Shown: positions 6,969 to 14,247 of the stretch, piece after piece
How positions within the stretch are numbered: the stretch's first letter is position 1
Layout: every line of letters begins with the position of its first letter
Origin: a virus
Virus record (IMG/VR): IMGVR_UViG_3300017786_000156
Location: 1-22,974 of that record
Length of the DNA stretch: 22,974 nucleotides
Strand: one strand, 5' to 3'
Position numbers and translations under genes: made by a program
The notes under the pieces: model-generated
Told to the model about the DNA's origin: nothing
The model's input: only the letters and a program-made list of their open reading frames with translations
The model's database searches: none

Positions 6969-9173
6969 CTATTGCGATACGAATTTGCCCTCCAGAGTTG
7001 CGTTAATTTTTTCGAGAAGAGCTTCAGAGCCTTCTTTATCTATCTGCTTTTGTAAACTCGCCTGCATCTGCTCTTCGGTAAAAACCTTTCCTTTATTTCC
7101 TCCTACGAACTGCTGGAAATTCCCCTTCCCGTCTCTCTCAAATCGAATATCGTCCCCTCCCAGAAAAGAGGCTTCATCTCCCGCCATCCCTTTTCCTGCT
7201 AAATTGGCAGCTTTCTGGAGATCTCTTCCCGTTAGTTCGCTCCTAGGAGCATCCTTCGCAGCCTTAGCTTCTTCTGCGTCTCTCATTTTATTGGCTATGC
7301 GAGTGGCTTCCTCCTGCGAGACATTGTGATCGTTCATGATGTCTACAATTCTGTTCGCTAGTTCTACCCTTCTCTCCATAGCGGCTTGTCCCTTCTCATC
7401 GCCATCGGCTTGGGCGCGTATAGCCTGCAGCTCCATGTCTTCTATCTGCTTCTCTAGCCCCTTGATCTTCTCCGCTCTCTTATCGTCTGCCGTTGGCTCC
7501 TCTGGTTTTTCTTGAGTCTGCTCGGCGAGACTTGAAGCCTCTTCATGCGAGATATCATATTTCCTCATGATATCTAAGATCTTCTTAGTCAGCTCTGCTC
7601 TTTTCTCCAGACGAGCTTGCGCCTCCTCGTCTCCTTTAGCTTGCGCTCGAAGGGATGCGAGCTGCATGCCGTTAATCTCTTCTTCTAGAGCTTTTATTTT
7701 CTCCTTCCTCTTATCTTCGTCTGTTGAAGGATCGAATGTTTGAGATCTTATGCCGTTAATCTCTTCTTCTAGAGCTTTTATTCTCTCTCTCCTTTCCTCT
7801 TCGTCTGTTGAAGGATCGCCTCCTTCGGAGTCTGTTCCTCCTTCGGAGTCTGTTCCTCCTTGTATGTCGTTAATCTCTTTTTCTAGAGCTTTAATTTTTT
7901 CATTCTTATTCTTTTCAAATTCTTTTTCTCCTTCGGAGCCTTTGGATCCTGTGCCTCCTTCGCCTCCTAAGTCTTCGAGTTCCTTCTCCTTTTCTCTAGA
8001 TTTTTCGAGTATCGCTTTCTGATTCTCTATCTCTTTATCGTAAAACTTGCCCGGATCGTATCCGGTTTCACCGACCACATCGAAACCCTCTTCGCCTCCT
8101 TGTAGCTCTCGCGCTCCTTCGATGCCCGTAGTTCCCATTAAGTGATCGGTATACGTCGCCGATCCCTTCTTTAAGTCTTCTTCTAGCTTCTTCGCTATTT
8201 TGCTAGTATCGATTAAGTCTATATCGACCATAGGAAGCTTATTCATCTGGATAATCATCGCGTTCACAGCGTCGAAAAATTGCATCTTTAAGATATTTCC
8301 CAACATCTTAGCAGAAGTAGACATCTGATTCCAAAAGAAGTCTGCGAAAGCTCCGAAAGCGTTTCGAGCGAAGATGACAGCATCCGCCATACTGTTGATC
8401 ATTCCTACGCCTAGCATTGCGCCCGCTTTGGCGATCGAAAGTCCTAGAATTTTTAGCGCGGCTCCGTCCGCTTCTCCTGCTATTAACTCACCTACTCGAA
8501 TCGTAGCTTTATTCTTAAATCGCTCTATCGTATCTGCCGCCTTATCGAGAGCCTTTTGAGTCTCCGCGTCCATGATACCGTAAGCCTTCTCGATATCTTT
8601 AGCCATCTTTCCATAGCCATCCTTGTCGAGTCGCTTAAAGACCTCTATGAGTCTGCCTGCGTTCTTCTGTCCGAAGATCTCGATCGCTGCAGTTAAAGCT
8701 CCCTGCTGATCTTCCGCTCCTGCGATGGCTTTTCCGATCGTCTCGAACTGCTCCTCCGGACGCATCTTTCTGAGCTTGTCTACGTCCAGACCTATACGCT
8801 CGAAGGCTCGCTGATAAGTAGTCAGACCCTCAGAGCCTTGGACGATCGCCTTCTGCATGATGACGATAGCCTTCTCCATGCTCTTGGCAGCACCTCCGGC
8901 GTCGATGAGTGCGCCTCGAAAGACTTGAAATTCTTCTGTAGCGAAGCCCGTGTTGTTCGCTATGTCTGAAAGCTCGGAGCCAAGAGCGATTGCGTTCTTG
9001 GATAGAAGAGCAAATGCGGCGGCGGCAGCTCCGAGTCCCATTTTCGCGAGCTTGTTGCTCGCGCTTAAAACTCCCTTGCCGAATTTACTTACTCCAGTTT
9101 TCGCTTTATCTAGACCCTTCTGAAAGCCTTTGGAGTCTAATCCTATCTTTGCTAGTAATGAGAAATTAGCCAT
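6969..9173 (-). CDS. tail tape measure protein
   Basis: A 734-residue protein, the longest in the tail module apart from the fibre, placed directly after the tail assembly chaperone. The N-terminus (MANFSLLAKIGLDSKGFQKGL) is the classic tape measure start. Alanine/glycine-rich hydrophobic segments lie near residues 45-60 and 235-275, fitting membrane-inserting parts. The C-terminal half is charged and coiled-coil-like, with four copies of an (E/K)KIKALE(E/K)EIN-type heptad block and two ~65-residue homologous blocks ending NRIVDIMNDHNVSQEEA and KKILDIMRKYDISHEEA. Using about 0.15 nm per residue for tape measure proteins, the tail would be near 110 nm. The start overlaps the chaperone gene by 8 bases. 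It sets tail length and is ejected with the DNA. Confidence 0.9.
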   Translation of the reverse strand: MANFSLLAKIGLDSKGFQKGLDKAKTGVSKFGKGVLSASNKLAKMGLGAAAAAFALLSKNAIALGSELSDIANNTGFATEEFQVFRGALIDAGGAAKSMEKAIVIMQKAIVQGSEGLTTYQRAFERIGLDVDKLRKMRPEEQFETIGKAIAGAEDQQGALTAAIEIFGQKNAGRLIEVFKRLDKDGYGKMAKDIEKAYGIMDAETQKALDKAADTIERFKNKATIRVGELIAGEADGAALKILGLSIAKAGAMLGVGMINSMADAVIFARNAFGAFADFFWNQMSTSAKMLGNILKMQFFDAVNAMIIQMNKLPMVDIDLIDTSKIAKKLEEDLKKGSATYTDHLMGTTGIEGARELQGGEEGFDVVGETGYDPGKFYDKEIENQKAILEKSREKEKELEDLGGEGGTGSKGSEGEKEFEKNKNEKIKALEKEINDIQGGTDSEGGTDSEGGDPSTDEEERRERIKALEEEINGIRSQTFDPSTDEDKRKEKIKALEEEINGMQLASLRAQAKGDEEAQARLEKRAELTKKILDIMRKYDISHEEASSLAEQTQEKPEEPTADDKRAEKIKGLEKQIEDMELQAIRAQADGDEKGQAAMERRVELANRIVDIMNDHNVSQEEATRIANKMRDAEEAKAAKDAPRSELTGRDLQKAANLAGKGMAGDEASFLGGDDIRFERDGKGNFQQFVGGNKGKVFTEEQMQASLQKQIDKEGSEALLEKINATLEGKFVSQ
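7660..7910. repeat. direct repeats in tape measure coiled-coil region
   Basis: Within the tape measure gene, a stretch of about 30 bases containing gttaatctcttcttctag recurs nearly unchanged near 7670 and 7752, with a diverged copy near 7866. They encode the IKALEEEIN(G/D) block. Between them an 18-base unit is duplicated in tandem (around 7818-7860), giving GGTDSEGGTDSEGG. DNA-level identity points to recent duplication rather than only protein-level convergence. Confidence 0.8.
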
Positions 9174-9777
9174 CTTCTTTTAGTCTTTTAAGTTCGTTGG
9201 CTTTAGCCTGTTGAGTGATTGCGTTGCGCGCAGAATAGCCATCTGAGTTACGCTGCAGGATGCGCTGTAATAGCTGTAGAGCAGTCGAGAGCGGCGTGTC
9301 TAATATCTCGCCTAAAGTCCAGCCGTAGTTGAATGCTATACCGTCTACGAGCGTCATGACGGAGACCGAGCTATCGACCTTGTCGGCTATATTGCCAGAT
9401 CCGGAATTAGGGATCGATGGCATGTCGTTAAAAGCTGCGTTAAAGTAGCAGAGCAAATCCTGTCTGGCATCGTCATGCTCTCGAATGAGACTGCCCACCC
9501 TCTTGGCATATCGAGCTTTAAAAAATGGCTTATCGTTAGACAGCATCAAGGCGAAAGCCAGAAAGTCTTCGAGCCAAGGCTCTTCGCCCAGAGTGAGTCT
9601 GTTCTCTGTGAACTCTAAATTTAAGAGATCTCTGACTGTGATCTGCCGAAGTTTTAATCCGGCGATCTCTTGATCGACTCCGATGACAGCTTCCATCCGC
9701 AGCTTCTTCTCAAAAGCTGCGGCATCCGCGATGCGCTTCTTAGCGGCATCATCAAAACTGACCGCTTTAAGTCGCAT
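9166..9777 (-). CDS. tail assembly chaperone candidate
   Basis: A 203-residue, mostly helical, charged protein encoded between the small tail tube candidate and the tape measure, the position of lambda gpG/gpGT-type tail assembly chaperones. Its 3' end overlaps the tape measure start by 8 bases. It begins MRLKAVSFDDAAKKRIADAA and ends with a Lys/Glu-rich helix. I found no second downstream reading frame that would need the -1 frameshift of lambda G/GT, because the next gene starts at once. The call rests on position, size and helical content rather than on a diagnostic motif. It would bind the tape measure and recruit tube subunits, and be absent from the mature virion. Confidence 0.6.
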   Translation of the reverse strand: MRLKAVSFDDAAKKRIADAAAFEKKLRMEAVIGVDQEIAGLKLRQITVRDLLNLEFTENRLTLGEEPWLEDFLAFALMLSNDKPFFKARYAKRVGSLIREHDDARQDLLCYFNAAFNDMPSIPNSGSGNIADKVDSSVSVMTLVDGIAFNYGWTLGEILDTPLSTALQLLQRILQRNSDGYSARNAITQQAKANELKRLKEDG

Positions 9778-9784
9778 TAAATGG

Positions 9785-10114
9785 CTAAGAGTTTGTCTTT
9801 ACGTAGCCTGTGATCGAGTAGCGACGATAGTCTGCTTGAGCCTCTGTGAGATCTACGCCTGTGACTAATATGCTTAAGTCGCCGTAGGATACAGTAGCTC
9901 CGATAGCGGGAGCAGAATCTGTGTCTCCCATCTGAACTGTTAGCGATGCCTCTTGACGCTGAGGAACGACAGTAGAGCCTAGTGGCTCGCCGTCTCCATT
10001 GTCTAGATCTACTCGATTAGACGGAGTCGTGAGCGAGAAGCTCTCGACGACCATTGAGCTGAATGTTGATGTTTCTATTCCGAAGAGCTGCGCTCCATCT
10101 TGTGTTACTGCCAT
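9785..10114 (-). CDS. small tail tube / tail structural protein
   Basis: A 109-residue beta-rich protein (MAVTQDGAQLFGIETSTF... ending DYRRYSITGYVKTNS). The order connector, completion protein, this gene, chaperone, tape measure places it where siphophages encode the major tail tube subunit, but it is short for one (usually 130-250 residues). The central SLTTPSNRVDLDNGDGEPLG plus the C-terminal 'ATVSYGDLSILVTGVDLTE' pattern looks like a compact beta-sandwich. Its upstream leader is A/T-rich with no Shine-Dalgarno (ccta then six a bases, then taactttt), as expected of a strongly expressed gene in an A-rich-leader host. A minimal tube protein is the preferred reading; another tail structural role is possible. 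Confidence 0.5.
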   Translation of the reverse strand: MAVTQDGAQLFGIETSTFSSMVVESFSLTTPSNRVDLDNGDGEPLGSTVVPQRQEASLTVQMGDTDSAPAIGATVSYGDLSILVTGVDLTEAQADYRRYSITGYVKTNS

Positions 10115-10165
10115 AATATATAAAAGTTATTTTTTAGGTTGAAAGGTTCAAAAATGGATTTGTTG

Positions 10166-10819
10166 TCAATTTGATGAAGTCGAACTACTCGTGGCGGAAG
10201 TCGAACTACTCGTAGCGGAGTTACTAGTCGAAGTCGAACTGCTTACAGTAGAGTTACTGGTCGAAGTCGAACTACTCGTAGCGGAGTTACTGGTCGAAGT
10301 CGAACTGCTTCCAGTAGAGTTACTCTGCGACTGCGACGTCGTGCCGAAATAGCTTGGCTTGATCGTGAACTTGATCTCGAAGGTTAGAGTCGAGATCGCT
10401 AGATCTCCGTCTACCTCGAAGTCGCTTCCGGAAGGTCTCATATATTTGACCTCATAGAAAGGCAGAACGGGATCCCCATTGCTGTCTGTCGATGTCCAGT
10501 TCGCTGCGTTCAGAAGCATAGCCTCGCGCACCTTCTCCCTGTAGGATCTGTGATTCGTCTGAGTCCCGCTTACTGCGGCGTCGCTCACGATCGAGATCGA
10601 GAGATTCAGATTGTATTGAGTATACTCTAAGACGGCTCCGGCGACGACCGTCGGAGGATCTTCTGACGCGCCTATCTCTGCGCGTATAGATAGCCTAGGA
10701 GAGACGAACGTGTCTTGGTCGAGTGAGGCGTAGAAGCTCGACGCCGGAAGCCCTGTGGCAGTCTCTAGGAAGGTCTTAGCCGCATCCTCGAAGTTAGTCT
10801 CTAGATCTAGATATCCCAT
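10166..10819 (-). CDS. tail completion/terminator-like protein with Ser/Thr repeat tail
   Basis: A 217-residue protein. The first ~165 residues look like a compact alpha/beta domain (LDLETNFEDAAKTFLETATG, then strands ending STLTFEIKFTIKPSY), compatible with a tail terminator or completion protein given its place between the connector and tail tube genes. The last ~50 residues are only Ser, Thr, Asn, Ala, Gly and Val, in 11-residue repeats of SNSATSSSTST type. Such a tail would be unfolded and exposed, and could be O-glycosylated like a mucin stalk. The repeat is encoded by a tandem DNA array that can change length by slippage. The assignment of the globular domain is positional. Confidence 0.6.
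   Translation of the reverse strand: MGYLDLETNFEDAAKTFLETATGLPASSFYASLDQDTFVSPRLSIRAEIGASEDPPTVVAGAVLEYTQYNLNLSISIVSDAAVSGTQTNHRSYREKVREAMLLNAANWTSTDSNGDPVLPFYEVKYMRPSGSDFEVDGDLAISTLTFEIKFTIKPSYFGTTSQSQSNSTGSSSTSTSNSATSSSTSTSNSTVSSSTSTSNSATSSSTSATSSSTSSN
10179..10331. repeat. 33-bp tandem repeat, about 4.6 copies
   Basis: Units begin gtcgaact and are 33 bases long at 10200-10232, 10233-10265, 10266-10298 and 10299-10331, with a shortened 21-base copy at 10179-10199. Two variants alternate (ctactcgtagcgg and ctgcttacagtag cores), giving a 66-base higher-order period. The array is in frame and encodes 11-residue Ser/Thr-rich repeats at the end of the tail completion-like protein. Confidence 0.92.
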
Positions 10820-10826
10820 GTCTTAT

Positions 10827-11147
10827 TTATCTCTGATATTCAGAAGCGCAGTCGAGCCTGCGAGTGACTCCTACCGAGTCGTCGTGAACGCTGACGACCT
10901 TGTAGTTCGTCGTGCCGTCCGTTAAGATCATCCCCTTGGAAGGAAGGATCGAGTAGTCTGCGCGAGCGATGTAGAACTTTGTGTCGATCATCTCCTCGCG
11001 ACCGTCCTCGTAGATGTCGAAGCTAGACTCTGCGTCCTGCTTGTTAGCTGAGTATGTCTCTCCGTTTGAAGGCGATGAAGTCAGAGAGACATTGATCTGC
11101 GAGATCGCGAACTTGAGATTATCAGAAATTAAAGAAGTGAGGCTCAT
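10827..11147 (-). CDS. head-tail connector / stopper candidate
   Basis: A 106-residue beta-rich protein, first gene of the tail-side block after the second insertion. Size, the pattern of strands (FYIARADYSILPSKGMILTDG, TNYKVVSVHDDSVGVTRRLD) and place before the tail completion-like gene fit small head-tail connectors of the lambda gpFII / SPP1 gp16 type, which close the portal channel and dock the tail. No diagnostic motif is available, so this is inferred from context. The ATG at 11147 has no Shine-Dalgarno. A terminator lies only 30 bases upstream, with no recognisable promoter between, so its expression depends on readthrough or an unseen start. Confidence 0.5.
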   Translation of the reverse strand: MSLTSLISDNLKFAISQINVSLTSSPSNGETYSANKQDAESSFDIYEDGREEMIDTKFYIARADYSILPSKGMILTDGTTNYKVVSVHDDSVGVTRRLDCASEYQR

Positions 11148-11170
11148 TTACTAATGCCTCGAATGTAAAC

Positions 11171-11202
11171 ACGAAAGAGCCTCCGGCTTTCGCGGGAGGC
11201 TC
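11171..11202 (-). terminator. intrinsic terminator after the second insertion
   Basis: On the minus strand GAGCCTCC and GGAGGCTC (11195-11202 and 11177-11184) form a perfect 8-bp stem whose loop contains GCGAAAGC, itself an extra-stable GNRA-type mini-hairpin. The following T-tract is short (TTTCGTG), so it may be leaky. It ends the two-gene cargo unit. Confidence 0.75.
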
Positions 11203-11224
11203 TAGAGTGTTTGATATAATGCGC

Positions 11225-11674
11225 TTAATTATTTTCGACGCATATGCTGTATCCGACGTTGCGCCGTGAAGCCTTTTTCAGAGTGAGCATCTCGTTGCCT
11301 CTGGTTACTCTTTCGAGGCATTTTTCTCTGCTAGATTCTAATGCTTTTGATGTTCTGACTCGACCGCTTCCTCCCATAAGCTCCCAATTACAGATGCCTC
11401 TTTTGATGCTGTAGAACATTTCAGAAGATACAATCCAGCTGAAATTTTCTAGCTTCATGATGGAGAAGTCATAAGTCCAGTTCTGACCATATTGAATGAT
11501 CTCGACTCTAAGATTGTAGCTACTGACTGAGTTCATTAAGTCCTGTAGGTTGATGTCTTTGCATTCCTTTACAGAGAACTTTTCGAGGAGAATCTTCTTT
11601 GCTTCTTCCGGAGTCTTGATCGGAAGATCGGCGAGCCTTTTTACTGTTTTAACTTTGCAAGGTTGTTTTTTCAT
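11225..11674 (-). CDS. cargo gene of unknown function (149 aa)
   Basis: A 149-residue basic protein (start MKKQPCKVKTVKRLADLPIK) with no motif I recognise and no signal or membrane segment. It is the second gene of the two-gene unit inserted between the major capsid gene and the connector genes, 68 bases after the upstream cargo gene. The start at 11674 is supported by the start leader shared by all cargo genes (A-rich run then ACACGACT directly before ATG). The gap upstream carries a 25-base element also found in the other insertion. It is not expected to be structural; a role in host takeover or superinfection exclusion is only a guess from the setting. Confidence 0.6.
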   Translation of the reverse strand: MKKQPCKVKTVKRLADLPIKTPEEAKKILLEKFSVKECKDINLQDLMNSVSSYNLRVEIIQYGQNWTYDFSIMKLENFSWIVSSEMFYSIKRGICNWELMGGSGRVRTSKALESSREKCLERVTRGNEMLTLKKASRRNVGYSICVENN

Positions 11675-11702
11675 AGTCGTGTTTTTTAGTAGGTTTAATA
11701 TG

Positions 11703-11727
11703 TGAAGTGTAAGATGCTTCGCCCTGT
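11703..11727. repeat. 25-base intergenic element, copy A
   Basis: The stretch tgaagtgt-a-agatgcttcgcc-ctgt occurs here and at 17324-17348 with one mismatch (a to g). Both copies lie between the first and second gene of a cargo unit, upstream of the second gene's start leader. GAAG and CTTC can pair weakly. Confidence 0.85.
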
Positions 11728-11742
11728 GGTAGATTTTTTATA

Positions 11743-12129
11743 TTAGCAGTAGCGATCCATCTCTTCTTCGTCTCCACTAAGACGAGCGATTTCAAAGTTC
11801 TGACGACGCTGACATTCTTCGCCGCGCCAAGCGGCTGATCCGTATCTCGCATAAGTCTCGACCCAATGCTCTGGATTTATCTCGCCTGCTTTAGCAACTC
11901 GATCCGCGAGAGCTTCGACCTTTAGTGTGATCTGATCATAGTCGCCGTCTACAGGATTAGAGAAACCGCGATCATGTAGATAGCGAGATCCGTCATCTAG
12001 CTCGATAAGAACGCGATATACTGGACGAACGATATCTCCGCGAGGATTATCCATATCCGCACATTCTGGATCGGAGTATAGAACTTCTTCGTTAGCTTGA
12101 GTTGAGACTTGTTGTGCTGTGATTTTCAT
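11743..12129 (-). CDS. cargo gene of unknown function, acidic (128 aa)
   Basis: A 128-residue acidic protein (MKITAQQVSTQANEEVLYSD...) that I cannot assign to a family. It is cytoplasmic by appearance, with several acidic patches and a C-terminal Glu/Asp run. It is the first gene behind the promoter module at 12130-12247, which begins directly at its ATG, and it follows the terminator of the major capsid unit. Regulation therefore appears independent of the capsid genes. Small acidic early-type proteins often bind host enzymes, but nothing here identifies a partner. Confidence 0.65.
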   Translation of the reverse strand: MKITAQQVSTQANEEVLYSDPECADMDNPRGDIVRPVYRVLIELDDGSRYLHDRGFSNPVDGDYDQITLKVEALADRVAKAGEINPEHWVETYARYGSAAWRGEECQRRQNFEIARLSGDEEEMDRYC

Positions 12130-12247
12130 TGTCGTGTTTTTTTTAGGTTATTCTCGGCGTTTCTCGCTTCGATATGACAGATAAAGTAGTATAAAATGAC
12201 CCCCGTCAATAGCATATTTCACCTTTTTTTCACTTTATTTTAGGCAC
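12130..12247 (-). promoter_or_regulatory. cargo promoter module, copy 1
   Basis: Reading on the minus strand: gtgcctaaa, two AGTGAA-like boxes 11 bases apart (the second is GGTGAA), TTGAC at 12209-12205, a candidate -10 near TACTTTATC 18 bases after TTG, then a leader with ATCGAAGCG-N5-CGCC and CCTAAAAAAAACACGACA-ATG. TTGAC lies 80 bases from the ATG. The same order and spacing occur in three other places in the window. Confidence 0.82.
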
Positions 12248-12278
12248 AAAAAAGCCCCTCCCGTCTAGCAGGAGAGGC
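12246..12278 (-). terminator. intrinsic terminator after the major capsid gene
   Basis: On the minus strand GCCTCTCC pairs with GGAGGGGC (8 bp with one G-T/U pair) around an eight-base loop and is followed by TTTTTTG. It lies 22 bases after the capsid stop and directly in front of promoter module copy 1. Confidence 0.88.
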
Positions 12279-12300
12279 TGATAAGTGATAGCTATATCGA

Positions 12301-13218
12301 CTACGCGCTTGCGATCTTCTCGCAGGCGTTAGTATTGATGATCGACTCGTCTACGCTGTTGAAGACGCGAAGGACATCGCTCTTGATTGGCTCATCGCGA
12401 TACTGCTCTGCAGAGAAGACGCCGCCGTCTGCGCTGTAGGATAGTGTGCGACCGAAGCCTCCGTTGGCGAAGTCGCCTCCGGCTACTTGACCTACAAAGT
12501 AGGAATCGGTAGACCAGATCTTGGAGCGAGATGCTGTGGCTCCCTTGGCTGCGCTGTTGTAGCGAGTAGGAGTGATGATGATTTCATTAACACCTAGAGC
12601 GTCGAGGATGACTTGACGATTGCTGTATTGACCGTTGCCGTTGAAGATTCCACGGACGTCGTCTGTGTTGAGCATAGCGTTGAACAGAGAAGTCTCCATG
12701 ATGAGCGCGATGCCATCATAGAAGCCGTTACCGTTAAGACGCTCTACAGCGTTCTGGATATCGGCAATAGGTTTAGCTGTCGCGCTAGTAGCCATAGTAG
12801 CTGTAGCGTCTGTGCTGTTGAAGCCTGCTGCTGCCATTAGAGAAGCTACACGAAGTTCGTGACCTACCATGATGTCGCGCTGCAGCTTCTTAGCGATAGC
12901 TGCTGCGGAATCAGAGATGCCGTCGTCGCTTGCTTGCGTTACGTCTTCGTCCGGAAGTAGACCTTCGAGAGCGTATTGCTTGCAAGAGTAGTCTTGCTGA
13001 CCGTATGCGAAATCGCGACGTGCGAAGGCAGAGCCTGCGGCGCGAACTTTGGAAGCGTTGAGATCGAACTGATCGTCGCCGAAAACAGGATACTGACCGC
13101 TCTTGGTCGCGACATCGCGAACAGGAAGGATCTTAGTTCCTACGAATTGATTTTCGCCGATCTTGTTAAGAGCCTCGGAGAGAACTGGGTTGAATGTGGC
13201 TGATGTATATAAGCTCAT
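12301..13218 (-). CDS. major capsid protein (HK97-fold type)
   Basis: A 305-residue protein after the protease/scaffold and decoration genes, the standard place for the major capsid protein. It starts MSLYTSATFNPVLSEALNKIG; mentions of RDFAYGQQDYSCKQYALEG and later EIIITPTRYNSAAKG fit the E-loop and P-domain pattern of capsid proteins that lack a long N-terminal delta domain (scaffold supplied separately). Codon use is strong and regular. The start at 13218 is preceded by an A/T-rich leader without Shine-Dalgarno. It ends TAG and is followed by a good intrinsic terminator, giving a high-abundance transcript that stops there. The fold is inferred from position, size and composition. Confidence 0.85.
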   Translation of the reverse strand: MSLYTSATFNPVLSEALNKIGENQFVGTKILPVRDVATKSGQYPVFGDDQFDLNASKVRAAGSAFARRDFAYGQQDYSCKQYALEGLLPDEDVTQASDDGISDSAAAIAKKLQRDIMVGHELRVASLMAAAGFNSTDATATMATSATAKPIADIQNAVERLNGNGFYDGIALIMETSLFNAMLNTDDVRGIFNGNGQYSNRQVILDALGVNEIIITPTRYNSAAKGATASRSKIWSTDSYFVGQVAGGDFANGGFGRTLSYSADGGVFSAEQYRDEPIKSDVLRVFNSVDESIINTNACEKIASA

Positions 13219-13239
13219 TTAAAAAATAAAGTTTAAGGG

Positions 13240-13602
13240 TTATTTAGCTGTAAGCACCTCGATTACATCGCCGTCTGATGCTGCAGCACTAAGTGCTACT
13301 CCGATCTTCTCGGTTCCAGATGCGTCTGTAAGTTTGCCGCCAGTTGTGTTGTAGACGAGATCACCGATAGCGATGTCTTTAGAAGCGATGGCAAACGAAG
13401 TGCCTCCACCGTGAATTAGAGATACAGTAGTAGCTTCGGAAGCTGCTGCTGGGGAAGTGGTGAAACCTACGACTGGATCTGCGCTAGCATCGGAAGCGGA
13501 TAGCGTTCCGTCTGAAGCGACTTTGACCAAGATATAAGCTCCTAGTGCGCTCGAACCATTTACAAATGTCCGGTTGCTGTTGGATACTGTTGTTGCTGAC
13601 AT
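13240..13602 (-). CDS. capsid decoration protein (DUF2190-like)
   Basis: A 120-residue Ala/Ser/Thr-rich beta protein between the protease-scaffold and major capsid genes, as with lambda gpD. The segments VKVASDGTLSASDASADPVVG and IAIGDLVYNTTGGKLTDAS, and the ending GDVIEVL, match the DUF2190-type decoration/stabilisation proteins seen beside capsid genes in many siphophages. It would bind the outside of the mature capsid at threefold or quasi-threefold sites. The start at 13602 follows an A-rich leader without Shine-Dalgarno. Alternative: a head fibre base protein. Confidence 0.75.
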   Translation of the reverse strand: MSATTVSNSNRTFVNGSSALGAYILVKVASDGTLSASDASADPVVGFTTSPAAASEATTVSLIHGGGTSFAIASKDIAIGDLVYNTTGGKLTDASGTEKIGVALSAAASDGDVIEVLTAK

Positions 13603-13623
13603 AATGTTAGTTATTTTGTTGGG

Positions 13624-14247
13624 TTAGATTTGAAAGAGTTCTGGACGATCTTTGCCGAGGCGAAGAGTCGCTGCGAACTCAGAGATTTTGTTTTCTTTTG
13701 CAAATTCTGAGATGATCTTGGAGCGATTAGCTTTGCTAGGCTCGTAGTCTTTATCGCCTACAGATGCTTGAACGAGATCAGAACCTTCGATGAGCTTTTC
13801 GAGAGTGGCGACCTTCGAGGATAGCTTGGATGCTTTAGCTTCCATCTTCTCTTGATCTTCGCCCATCTCTTTTTCCATCTCTTCGAGCTTAGAATTTAGT
13901 CCGGCGATCTCTTCGAGCTTCGATGCGATCTCCTTCTTTAATTCTTCGACCTCGTCTTCTTCGACGACTTCTTCCTCTTCGACTTCAGCTTCTTCGTCTT
14001 CGACGACTTCAGCATCTTCTTCGACGACTTCAGCATCATCTTCGACGACCTCGTCTTCTTCGACTAGCTCTTCAGCAGCCTCTTCGACTTCAGCTTCTTC
14101 GTCGTCTTCGGCGAGAGGAGCAGAGCTTTCCTTGAGTTTAAATTGTAGCTCTTCTACGCGAGCCTCGGAGTCGGTTACACTAAGCGCGAGAGTTTCATTC
14201 TCCTGCTTTAGCTTTTCGTTGAGTTCAGTTAGTTCTGCTTTTGTCAT
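13624..14247 (-). CDS. possible nested scaffold protein (internal start)
   Basis: An in-frame ATG at residue 310 of the protease gene begins MTKAELTELNEKLKQENE, a typical scaffold N-terminus, and would give a 207-residue protein containing only the coiled-coil and acidic part. Lambda makes its scaffold Nu3 from an internal start in gene C in the same way. The ATG is preceded by aattacaag with no Shine-Dalgarno, which is not unusual for this genome. The scaffold might instead be released by protease cleavage. Confidence 0.4.
   Translation of the reverse strand: MTKAELTELNEKLKQENETLALSVTDSEARVEELQFKLKESSAPLAEDDEEAEVEEAAEELVEEDEVVEDDAEVVEEDAEVVEDEEAEVEEEEVVEEDEVEELKKEIASKLEEIAGLNSKLEEMEKEMGEDQEKMEAKASKLSSKVATLEKLIEGSDLVQASVGDKDYEPSKANRSKIISEFAKENKISEFAATLRLGKDRPELFQI

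Noticed and set aside
9150-9200. Lambda-type G/GT frameshift in the tail assembly chaperone
   Set aside because: The tape measure starts within the last codons of the chaperone gene, leaving no downstream T-like frame to fuse with.
10179-10331. CRISPR-like array
   Set aside because: Units are contiguous 33-bp tandem repeats without unique spacers and are in frame inside a coding sequence.
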